This document shows positions 22,021-32,326 of a stretch of 64,000 bases of DNA, piece by piece. The stretch comes from Isoetes taiwanensis (lineage: Eukaryota > Streptophyta > Lycopodiopsida > Isoetales > Isoetaceae): assembly GCA_021234155.1 (NCBI GenBank), contig JAJEKV010000040.1:9467541-9531540 (forward strand). Reading direction: 5' to 3'. Made by a program: the position numbers and the translations under genes. Positions within the stretch are counted from its first letter, which is position 1; every line of letters starts with the position of its first letter. Under the pieces are notes generated by a model. It searched no databases, had not been told where the DNA came from, and saw only the letters and a program-made list of their open reading frames with translations.

Positions 22021-23220
22021 GACATGTTAGTGTGTTGCCACTAGATCAAACTCCAATTCCACAGTTCAAGGATTGGGAGCAAGCTAAGGATCTGATATGT
22101 GATCGATCTAACGTGCAATGCCGGCTTCCCAACTGGCATTGAGCCGAGTTTGCATCTTTTCTTATTCCTAGCGCACCTCTAGATTCACAAATCTCAAGCT
22201 CTAACGAATGATCCTAACTTTGTATGTTTATGTAGATAGATTAGAAGTTATTCTGTGTTTCAAGTTCATATGCATATGGATGATGATGTTTTATCTCTGT
22301 GTGCACCTCTTGTATATTGGGAAGGGAGGTAGAGACCCAGAGCCTTTGTAGATGATGCTCCTTGAATTACTTCCATAGCACCCAGTAATCGCGGCATGTG
22401 CATAGGAGCCTGCCTGGCTATGGATGATGGGGTCAGACTGGATGATAAGGGAGACTTGTCCAACTGCAGTTGATTTCTCTGGTGTGTAGCGATGGTCGAA
22501 GAACATTGTGGGCTAGGCGTGATAGTTTGCCAAATGTTGCATGTGGGCAAGGTATGGGCTCGACACCTCCTAGGTGATGCCATCACCTCAGTGGGGTTCA
22601 AGTCGTAGATGAGCAGTGGCTCTCGAGTTCGCCTGCAGTTGGCATAGATCTCCTGGAGGGGAGTGATCCCCTCCTGCCTCTTCGCGACTGGGGAGATGCA
22701 ACCCAGGAGTAGTCTCTCTATCTATGCACCCGGCAGGCTACGGTCACAATCCCAATACTTTTCAGCTCTGCAAAGTATGTACAGGAGGGGCGGATGAAGT
22801 GGACTACCCAACAACCATGTTATTATGCCAGCCCAATTTAATTGCCATGAATTTCTTCTGCATTGTCTTCTAGAGACCCAAGCCGTCAGTCAACCCCTAT
22901 GAGTCTGAGTCGTAGGTAGGATTTCCTTTCTCTGTTGATGTTATTGTTATTTGATGATCAGATGCTATATTATGGTGAGCCACCCTTCGAGATGGATATA
23001 TGTATTATGTGATGCTATGTGCTTATGTTTTACGCGCTTCCGTAGCTAGGTAGATCCCGAGGGAGACGGGACAAATGACACGTCTATTCTTCCCCGTCAG
23101 TTCTTGACCACCATCAAGAGCCTAATGATAGGTAGACAGCTTCATGTTAACAGCTACGAGCTGGCAGGAGGAATGAACTCTGGTTCTATACGTGCGAGGT
23201 ATCGTATACGAGCAGGGGAC
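22021..23220. other. No gene recognised
   Basis: GC-richer than its flanks, perhaps decayed retrotransposon. A palindrome GGAGGGGA-GTGA-TCCCCTCC lies near 22655. Minus-strand frames at 22266-22601 match nothing I know. Confidence 0.35.
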
Positions 23221-23235
23221 GTCACAATCACAACT

Positions 23236-23584
23236 TAGAATTAGACGACCTTTACTTTGTTGGAAGGCTCTTGAAGTCTAGTTTTCAGATTGTGTTACTT
23301 ACTGATAGATTCTTTGAGGCTGAGATGGCCAGAAAGGTGAAAAAGGGCTAAGACAACCCTCTATCCGTGTTTGTTCAAGAGCTTAGTTCTACCTTGATCA
23401 TATCGTTAAGGGGAGTTCCTGCAATACCATAGTCCGTGGCTAGAAAGAGCATGTCCTTATCCAGTAATGTGGCTAGGGAGCTTGGCTTGGTGACAGCTTT
23501 TCTAGTTGGTTCGATTGGGTGGTATATCAAGTATCCTCTGGTGTTTTACTTTCTATTAACTTGATATTTTGCAGATTAAGATCC
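23236..23584. repeat. Dispersed repeat, copy 1
   Basis: From TAGAATTAGACGACC to CAGATTAAGATCC this is clearly related to 27453-27825 on the same strand, with many substitutions and a few indels. No frame is shared. It could be part of an LTR or other noncoding transposon section. Confidence 0.75.
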
Positions 23585-23789
23585 AATGCCAATGTTTTTT
23601 GAATTTTTATTTCTTTTCCAAACCAAAAAAGCATCATCTCCCATAACACACCAATCGATACATAACGTGGCTACGATACCATTGTCTCTATGCTACAATG
23701 ATGCTGGGGACAAAGCACATGACCAGAATGATCAGTTGGGCAGAGATATGATTTGCTGTTCTACAAATCATGTTTTAATCAACTAGTGG

Positions 23790-24300
23790 GTACTAAATCC
23801 CTCCAGAAATTTGTTGTTTTGACCCAAAAAACTTAACCAAACATGAGTCTATTATACATCATCAGAAAGATTCCAGAGAGAGCTTTCTAATACAATAAAA
23901 AACACTCAAAATGGAGTCTGGATTCAAAAGTTATGATGAAAACAATATTACCATCAAATCTACATGGCATGCACTTTGCAAAAAGGTATTCGGATTGAAA
24001 ATTAAAGCAAATACCTATCTTCATAGATTCGGATCCAATCATATGTCGATGGAAAGCTCTATACATAAACTTTCTAACGAGCCCAATATCATCTGAATAT
24101 GACCTCTATAGCAAGTTATGAGCACAAGAACAATTGACATTCTCGCTCTAGTGCTTCTCTTCTTTATCTATTTTTAATGACTTAGATATTACATACAATG
24201 GTTTGGTGAAAAAATGATTGAAACCTTTTTTTTCCAACCAAAATTTTATAAAAAGCATTTGCAAATGTAATCAATTGGTATCAAAGCTACGTTTCCTTCT
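23790..24300 (+). mobile_element. Possible copia LTR end with primer-binding site
   Basis: TTGGTATCAAAGC at about 24277 differs by one base from the copia primer site TTGGTATCAGAGC that is present intact at 52229. Upstream sequence ends in AATGTAATCA, an acceptable LTR end. No paired LTR or gag follows, so this is a relic at best. Confidence 0.4.
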
Positions 24301-25012
24301 TTGGAGCTTGAGGGCAATTGTTCCAGATCTTAGTCCTAGATCAGTGGAATAGCATTGCTGCATCTAAGCTAAGGTTCAATATCTCTTGGAATCTCTCTCT
24401 CTAAAAGTTTGAAGATATAAAACTAAAAGCATTGCATATTTGCAGTAGAGATCTAGTTTTAAAGAAGTATACTTAAGACCAAATGTGCAACCTAAATTTA
24501 TATGATGTTGAACATTCGTACATGCTACCATGATTGAAGCATGTGAGGTTAGAATGAAGTGGTAATATGCCGAATGCTGCTAGTTGCTATAATACCTTGT
24601 GCTAGAAACCCTAGCCAGAAGTTCCTTGTTTGATATTTATGAGCCTTTGGTTTGTTAATGAAAATGTTGTTAAAGACAATGCTCATAAGCCATAGGCCTA
24701 AAAAATATTTGTATGGTGTTCAAATCCTCTTAGGTTGAAATTGAGGTGAATGGCAAGCTATTACTGCCTTGATTTAATCGCTTGAACTTTGTCTATATGG
24801 TCATTTGGAATGAACCTATGCCACCTATGCTAGATGTCATATAAGTTAGCAAACAATAGGAGCCATACTAATTTGGTTCAGTTTGCTAGTTCTAATGTCG
24901 ATCATTGCTTTTTTGCAGGACATGAAGATTTTCATGGAGAAAAGCATCTTGGGAAACATTATTTTATTTAGACGCATGAAAGAACTTAAAGTTTTAAGTG
25001 TCTGCACCTTAT
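24301..25012. other. No gene recognised
   Basis: AT-rich sequence following the possible copia primer site. Where a gag frame would be expected there is no conserved coding sequence. Confidence 0.35.
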
Positions 25013-26383
25013 AAGAATAGAATAGAATAGTTTTTTTAATGTCCACGGAGACCAATAGGTCATGGGACCCATACAATGGGCTAGTACAATCATTACTACT
25101 AGGATTAAAAACCCTCGCTTTCGAAAAGGTTTTCAAGGGAAAAACCTTTGCAGTAATGATGATACTAGACAAGCGGAGATAATAACTACTGAGGGCTCAG
25201 TAATTGCTGACGTTTATCTAGAACCTCAAGTATGTATAATGCCAAGTCATGCACAGATGGTGCTCTGAGAAGTTGTGGAAGCGTGGAATGGAATGCTAAT
25301 GTCAAAAAATGATTCCGGACTATCTCAAAAGCAGGGCAACTCAGAAGAGTATGGCTTTCATCTTCAATAACTCATGAATCGCAACATGCACATAGTCTCG
25401 CCGCGGCAATTGCGGCCGCTCCCATCTATCTGTCTCAATCCGTACTTTGTGGGACCCCGCGCGAATTGATGCAATAGCTACAAGCTTGTTCCCTGGACAA
25501 TGAAGCAAGCAAATAAGCTTGGGGCCCCGTGCCAAGGTGGGATTTATATGTGCATGGTAATGACCGTTTTCACTTGGGCCAAAGTAATGCGTCCCATATC
25601 TTTTGAGAAAAACAACCATTGAGATATTGTTGCAAAAGCTCGGGATCGAATCGGCAAGCATCGACAAGCTTTCGGTTGCACAGCCCAACGGGCAAACCAT
25701 GTAGTGCAATGCTCTTTTCCAACATCGCTTCGTGACGCCGAGGAGATTCAGCCATGGCAAGTGCAAGAACGGGATACCTAACATCATCCATGTGGTGCAC
25801 CTTGCAGATATAGTGGAGATGGCTTCATGGCGTAATGTTGAAGAGGCCAAAAACCTGTCTCTTGTAAAAGAATAGCATAGGGCACCGTTGTTTTAACTCC
25901 GAGGCTGTAAGTGAGAAAGGACTTTTGCACCCGCTCCAAGCTCTCCCAAGCACTAGCACTAATGGCAGGCCCCCACACTTCAGAGCCATACAGTAAAACA
26001 GGCTCTACCAAAGCCCGAAACAAGTGGGCTTTCCGTGGCCAATCATGAATTTCTGCGCGAAAACAATTGTTTTGCATTGCATAGAGTGCTCTCCATCCAG
26101 CAGCCACCCGCTTGGTAATACACTGTTCCCAAAGTGTGTTTTTACAGAATTCTACACCAAGATACTTGTAGCTATCCACAACTTCAACTTCGCGGCTATC
26201 ATAGTACATAGGGGGAACATTGTGACGAGAAGATTGAACTACCAAAAGCTTGGTCTTTTGGAGATTAACACGCAGACCTGTGTTCTCACAGAAACTGTGC
26301 AGAGCATGTAAATGTTGCTGCATACTAGCAGTGGTATGTGCCAGAAGTGAAACATCATCATCACAGCTAGTTTGTGTGAGCAT
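25013..26383 (-). mobile_element. 5'-truncated LINE with reverse-transcriptase C-terminus and pentanucleotide tail
   Basis: The minus-strand frame 26383-25784 begins at the catalytic region (CDDDVSLLAHT) and continues TGLRVNLQKTK, YLGVEF, PVLLYGSEVWG and YAILLQETGFWPLQ, the typical thumb and post-RT part of a LINE. A frameshift near 25800 leads to a second block (25850-25341) with a degraded Cys-rich region. The element ends at low coordinates with an A run and TATTC units (AGAAT repeats on the plus strand, 25013-25030). TATAAG borders both ends, a candidate 6 bp target duplication. It is inactive. Confidence 0.75.
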
Positions 26384-27000
26384 ATAAGTGCTAGATTGGC
26401 TGGCATTATAATTATTTAAATTGAACTAAGTTAGTGGACCATGTTTTCTTTTTCATTCAAATGTTTGCTCTTATGTAAAAATACAAGGATGTTATTGTGA
26501 TTGCAGCAAATTAGTCAGATACTAAGTATATTTTTCTATAAGTCTCTCCAGAATAGATGGTAAGATTACCAGCCTTCGAGAAGAGATGGGAAACCTTTCA
26601 AAGTAGATGGTCAATGACCAAATTTATGAAAAGATTATTAGCTTTCAAAACAGATGCTCGAGTTCGATCAGTTTGGTAGGAGAAGGATATCTTTAAGACA
26701 GATGATCGAGGTTGATTAGCCTTTACAAAACTTTTTTCCTCAAGACAGATAATCGAGGACGATCAGTCTTGAGAAATGAAGGAATTGATATGGTGGTCAG
26801 GATGAGTGGCCTTGCATGAAATAATATTTACTGTGATATTATCAAGTGAGAAAGTCATCCACTGTGTCTAAACTTTGATATTATTAATGAGAAAATTAAA
26901 GATAAACGTTGGCCTTTATAGAATCTTTATTCAAGGATGTTGTTACCTACACATAAATAGAAAGACAACATTGAAAAGTGAAATCTCTGTGACCACAACT
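26384..27000. repeat. AT-rich spacer with a degenerate short repeat
   Basis: Between about 26560 and 26790, phrases like AAGACAGATGATCGAGGTTGAT recur four or five times with a loose 45-60 bp period. No frame. Confidence 0.4.
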
Positions 27001-27452
27001 TAGAATAGAATAGAATAGAATAGAATAAAATAGTTTTTTTAACGTCCACGGAGACCAATAGGTCATGGGACCCATACAATGGGCTAGTACAATCATTACT
27101 ACTAGGATTAAAAAACCCTGCCTCGAAAGGTTTTCAAGGGAAAAACCTTTGCAGTAATGATGATACTAGACAAGCGGAGATAATGACTACTGAGGGCTCA
27201 GTAATTGCTGACGTTTATCTAGAACCTCAAGTATGTATAATGCCAAGTCATGCACAGATGGTGCTCTGAGAAGTTGTGGAAGCGTGGAATGGAATGCTAA
27301 TGTCAAAAAATGATTCCGGACTATCTCAAAAAAGGGCAACTTCGAAGATATGGCTTTCATCTTCAATAACTCATGAATCGGCAACAGCACATAGTCTCGC
27401 TTCTCGCGGCAATTGCGGCCGCTCCCATCTACCTGTCTCAATCCGTAGCCTG
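27001..27452 (-). mobile_element. Short 5'-truncated LINE of the same family
   Basis: Nearly identical to 25013-25440 over about 440 bp, including the terminal GGTCTCCGTGGAC and A run. The tail is longer, with about five TAGAA units on the plus strand. Flanks are CACAACT/TAGAAT on the left and TAGAATTAGAC on the right. The encoded C-terminal peptide reads HELLKMKAIS through LLRAPSVHDLALYILEVLDK. Confidence 0.85.
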
Positions 27453-27825
27453 TAGAATTAGACAATATTTACCTTGTTGGAAAGCTCTCAAAGTCTAGTT
27501 TCTAGATTGAGCTTATTTGTCCATAGATTCCTTGCGGTCCATAGTTATGTGCAGAAAGGTGCAAAGGGGCATAATCCAATTGCACAACTATCCGCTCTAT
27601 CTATGTTTGTTCAAGAGCTTAGCCTTACCTTGTAGTATTTTCTCTAGCTTCTTGCTTGATCATATCATTACATGGAGATCTTGCAACACCAGTCACGTCC
27701 TTATCTAATTATGTAATTTAGGAGCTTGACTTGGTGATAGCTCTTCTAATTGGTCTGATTGGGTGGAGAATCGAGTACCCCGTGATATTTTACTTTTTAC
27801 TAACTTGTTTGTAGGTTAAGATCCT
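27453..27825. repeat. Dispersed repeat, copy 2, interrupted at its left edge by a LINE
   Basis: Matches 23236-23584 from TAGAATTAGAC to TTAAGATCC. The LINE copy at 27001-27452 sits exactly at its left border. Confidence 0.75.
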
Positions 27826-28670
27826 TATTCATATCAGTATGCACCTCCACATATAGCTGCAATGGTCTAAACATTCTCTCATAGTTAATGTACCAAAAGT
27901 TAAACTTATGAATAGCCAGTAGAATGACTTCGTTGACTACTCACTTCAAGATTTTTTTAGGGAAATAGTAGAGCATATATCATACACAGGACAGACTATG
28001 TCAGACATAGAGGCTTATGATGCCATCATGCATTGTTTTCAGCATGAAGGACTCCCTATTGAGGAGGACTTCCAAACAATCTAAGCAAGATTGTACAAGG
28101 GTAGGAGCCCTGCAAGACCTGAACTACCTTTTTCTTCAATGGGCCAGACTCTTTAGGGTAGCACATATTAAATAATACAGTCTTAATTAAATTCCTCCTA
28201 AAACTCCCTTTTGTTCGGGTGCATATTCGTACGAGGGATGACATAGGGTAGCAGAGCCTCCCCTCTAATTGTACAATACATATATTGAAACTAGCACTAT
28301 TAGGTATATTTGGTTCAAACCTTATAGCATCTTGCGAATGATGTTATACTGCATACCCCAACTTTTGGAAGTATACCCCACAAATGGGGATCACGATCTA
28401 CAACCCAAAATAAGGCACAACACGTGAATATGCCCGTCCAACAACTCTCGATACCCAAAGACATCCCTCATATGATTATGCACCCAAACGAAAGGGGATT
28501 TTTTGGGGGCACTTTTTAAAATTGTAAGGGGTAATGCTTGTGTTTTATAGAATATCTTCGTCCAGACATATTTATATAATAAAAGTTGGGTCTTGAAGAT
28601 GCATATATCCATCCATTTCATATACCAGTAAATTGTAAAATAATGATGATAAGATGTCCAACAACTCTTT
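27826..28670. other. No gene recognised
   Basis: Only short frames matching nothing known. Between 28200 and 28500 the bases GGGTGCATATTCGTACGAG and similar phrases appear on both strands at low similarity. Confidence 0.3.
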
Positions 28671-28735
28671 ACTCTATTCTATTATATTCTATTCCATGGA
28701 CGATAAAAACTCTATTATATTCTATTCTATTCTCG
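28671..28735 (+). mobile_element. LINE 3' terminus with (TATTC) tail
   Basis: TCCATGGACGATAAAAACTC followed by TATTATATTCTATTCTATTC is the plus-strand version of the 3' end seen at 25.0 and 27.0 kb, with an earlier TATTC block just before it. Only about 65 bp are recognisable. Confidence 0.55.
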
Positions 28736-28934
28736 TGTTGAAGTGATACCTAAGGTCTATATGATGTTATAGACTATGGCCCATGATATACATCAATGGT
28801 GACAAATCATAGTTTCTAGCTACCCCACCTAGTTATACATATCCTAGAATGTATTTTGGAGAGGGATATGATTACTTCATAAATATCTACCCTACCACAA
28901 ATCACTACCAAAGGATTTCTACTATCCTCTCGAC

Positions 28935-29186
28935 TTGATGCTATGGGGACCACACTCTCGTCTCACAATTATAATGGTCATAAACAATTTGTTCCTTGCA
29001 TATGCTTTTCTGGAATGCCCAAACTTCATAAATATAAGAGAGGAATTTGGTATTCATGCGAAGCCCTTTTCTGACTTCTTGATGCATGATCCATCACAGA
29101 TTGGGAACTACCTCCAAGCTTGGTGGGCACACATGCGATCTATAATTGACCTTATCCAATTTGTGGAATCAATTGTCATAACTTAG
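28935..29186 (+). pseudogene. LINE C-terminal zinc-segment remnant
   Basis: The frame contains AFLECPNFINIREEFGIHAK, then PSQIGNYLQAWWAHMRSI. HFLLECP..DIR.. followed by IGNYL is the pattern of the Cys-rich segment near the end of plant LINE polyproteins. The first Cys pair is missing. Fragment only. Confidence 0.45.
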
Positions 29187-31040
29187 AAACGTCCAATTTG
29201 ACTTAATGTACTAGTTTTGTCTCCAAATCAACCTAAGAGTTTTAAAAAGACTTGATTTTCAATCAATCAATCAATATTCCATAGATGATTTGTCCAAAGA
29301 TTTTGTCCATATATTTTGCCCTAGACTTTTAGCCAATTCTACTTCCTTTTAAGTTCAATAAATTCTTTTATCATATAATGTCAGACATTTATTCATCAAA
29401 CCATTTGCTCTTGGTATGATGGTCATGTTTCCATCAATGCACAAACGACCTATTACCTATTTGTAATACATTATTATCCATTTAGATGATAACCATGCAT
29501 ATAGTGCTGGATTGCAATGGATAATATTTATTTGACAATCACAAAAGAGAGTTAACCAAATCAAGAAAAGAAAAGAGGAAAGAAAATATAGAAGGTTATA
29601 GCCATATCAATGCCTTTTACAACAAGTTCTTTGTAAAATATTGAGATGTCTCTAAGGGGGATTCACTTTGGTTGCCATACAATGTGTCTCAGTGACTCGT
29701 TTGGGGTGGTCAACCCATTTCCACACGTATACATGTGAGTTAGGGGTGTTTTGAGTCATTAGTTGGGGTAAATTTTGTATAGAAGGGGCCAAATTTGTCT
29801 TTCAAAAAACCGTATACATGGGTATTCTTGGTCACTGCCTGCATGTATACATGGGTATTCTATTCTATTCTATTCTATTTGTATAAGTGCATTCCCCAGG
29901 GCCATATCCTGTTCCATTGTGGGCATGGATTTCCACCTTGACTTAAAAGAATGAATTGTCTCTATCAATAGTCCACAATTTGATGGCGAGAGTGCAATTG
30001 GGCTATACCTTTCGTACAATAATCTATCGTACCTTATAAGAGTGCCCTACATATTATCACATCTTCAGCTAGCTTATGGATATCCTACACAAAATATTTC
30101 TTCAATTTGATATTAAACAACTGGGAGTCAAATGCACCACCTTGAAGTTGTATACGAAGTCGATTCAGCTTTGAGTCTCATTGTTAATTGGCAACATTGC
30201 TTATGCATTCCTCATCCAGGAACTTACAAACACCAATATATCACCCGAATCCACTAGAAAAAATAAATACCCTCTAAGAAATTCTAACCTGATATTATTG
30301 CTTTTGAATTCGTGGAAAGTAAAAGAAAGGGATCTACAATATCTACCCTTCAAGAACTTGGAAAACGTTTTCCAAAATTTAAAGGCCTTATTTGGTGTCT
30401 AATCTAGCTTGATAAGGAGCTAGCCATCTAGAATAACTCTCTTTAGCCCGTCTCTCATAAGACATACTTGGTCTAACCCAACCTTGTAATCTACTGGTTG
30501 TACCATATCAATGGCTTTTTCTTTCTTTTTCTTTTTCTTTTTTTTTTGGGGGTTTGGGTGGGGGCATCTGCAAGATATAAAATTGAACGGGAGATTGTAT
30601 AGGTTCAATTCAACCAAAAAAGGAGGAAAAGCCATAACTTGTCTAGCCAACTTATGGCAACCTTATGACTATAACGAAACCCACTCACATGTCGACTTAT
30701 GTAGCCTATGTGTCTTTTTTCTTTTCTTTTTTTCTTGGAGGTAAGGTGGGTTTTGTATTCATACTAGAAACTTACATAGTGATATTGTATACCATCAGTC
30801 GTATACTATTAGGCATAATGCCAAATACACATTCCTTATAATTGGAGATGTGTTCAAAAAACCAGACTAAGGTCTTCTGTTACATATTTCATACATACAA
30901 AAATCAGATAATCAAAATTATGTGTTCAGAAATGATCTGTTGTTTTCTACTGTGCATCAATCAGATCTTGCATGGTAAGATCCTGCACTCTCCGTCTGCC
31001 AAAAATATTCAGAAGCATATCTAGCTTGGCAACCGGATAA
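29187..31040. other. No gene recognised; (TATTC) tract
   Basis: GGTATTCTATTCTATTCTAT at 29856-29882 is a bare pentanucleotide tract without recognisable LINE sequence before it. A pyrimidine-rich run lies near 30515-30550. The remaining frames are short and unrecognised. Confidence 0.4.
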
Positions 31041-31560
31041 TTAGTGAAATCCAATAGTAGGAGAACATGGGCCTCCCGTTTCTGCTGCCATTTTATGGAA
31101 TAAGTTCATGAAATATGGCCTGAGCTTTTTATGGCTCCAAGCTTCTGTTCTTTTCAGAATCTTCTTTAATGCTGATGCATGGATCATTTCCTGTTTCAGC
31201 TGAATGAAAATTTCTTCTTCCTCGATCCTGGGGAGATTGGAGTCCTCACTGTCCGAATCTTCTGTAACACCCATTCCCCGATCCGGGACTCCATATCTAC
31301 TAAGCCTCCCCATAGCATCTGTGCAAAATAACATCATCAATAGTTAGATTAAGCACAAAGAAATCATAGATTCCCTAAAATCTACCAAAGGCTGTCCAGC
31401 CTTTATCATAGTTCATCCCTTTCAAGGATCTATGAGCAATAGCCGAGTTTACAAGCTCAGCTAGGAAGGTTTGTTTAAGCCATATAATGTTTGGATTCTT
31501 GTGCTCCATTGTAACTCTGTTTCTGTGCTTCCATACTGGGGTTAAAGCATGGTATAGTGT
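31041..31560 (-). CDS. Last two exons of an unrecognised protein with a possible MYB/SANT-like segment
   Basis: On the minus strand one frame, from upstream of about 31510 to 31390, reads VTMEHKNPNIIWLKQTFLAE, then NYDKGWTAF, and stops at a GTAGAT donor. After an intron, the acceptor TTTTGCACAG at about 31323 starts DAMGRLSRYGVPDRG. An acidic EDSDSED stretch and a basic helix (ALKKILKRTEAWSHKK) follow, with a stop at 31041. The first exon resembles the plant MYB/SANT-like fold (aromatic-rich, ..LAELV....GWTAF). This may be a host gene or the DNA-binding partner protein of a Harbinger-type element. The 5' exons are not identified. Confidence 0.4.
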
Positions 31561-31769
31561 CTTATTTTAGTTGTCCCCCTGTCCCCCCCTAATTAGTTCG
31601 AAAATTAGTTCGAAAGGTAGTTACACTTACCTATTTTCGTTTCTTGCTTCAACCACCACCGCACGCCCGAGAGAATTCAAAATTTGGGGGAGAATTTTCG
31701 GTGCACCATCACTGATCACTGATGAAGAAGAATGTATGGACTTTCTCCTAAGATTTGGGTCTGACAGAA

Positions 31770-32150
31770 GATCAAATTCGGCCTTACAAGAATGTAGAGC
31801 CTTACAAGAAATGCATACTTTCTTTCGAAGACAAAATTTCGGGTATGTTGCTTTGCTTTGAATCCAAGATTGATTTCAATAGACATGACTTTGCTTTGTT
31901 TTTTGTTTGCATGTACCTTTGGTTTCCTTAAATTTTTTCGGATCTCTTATTATTTGCAGAAGATCAAATTCGAATTTCAATATTGTAAGGCCTCTTGAAA
32001 TTTCGTTTGAAGACTAAAATTTGGGTATGTTGCCATTCAAAGTTTGCTTTAAATCACAGATTATTCTCATTCTAGCAATTAAAATTGATTGTAGTGCTCT
32101 CTTTGTTTTGTGTTTGATTTGCATGTAGATTTGGTTTCCTTCTTGTAATC
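31770..32150. repeat. Diverged 180 bp direct duplication
   Basis: 31770-31930 and 31965-32148 share AGATCAAATTCG, GAAGACNAAAATT, GGGTATGTTGC and TTTGGTTTCCTT in the same order. This is noncoding sequence just upstream of the transposase-like gene. Confidence 0.6.
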
Positions 32151-32326
32151 ATCCAGAAAAATATATCCGGCATGCATTCAAGAGCCATGCATGAAAAATA
32201 TATCCGGAGGAATGTGGTGAATTCTGATTTTTTTTTTGGCATTGAAGACTTAAAGTATTACGATATGTAATTCCTTTTCTATATGATACTTTCTTACGTC
32301 TCGTTAATTTTGTAAGCAGGGACTAT

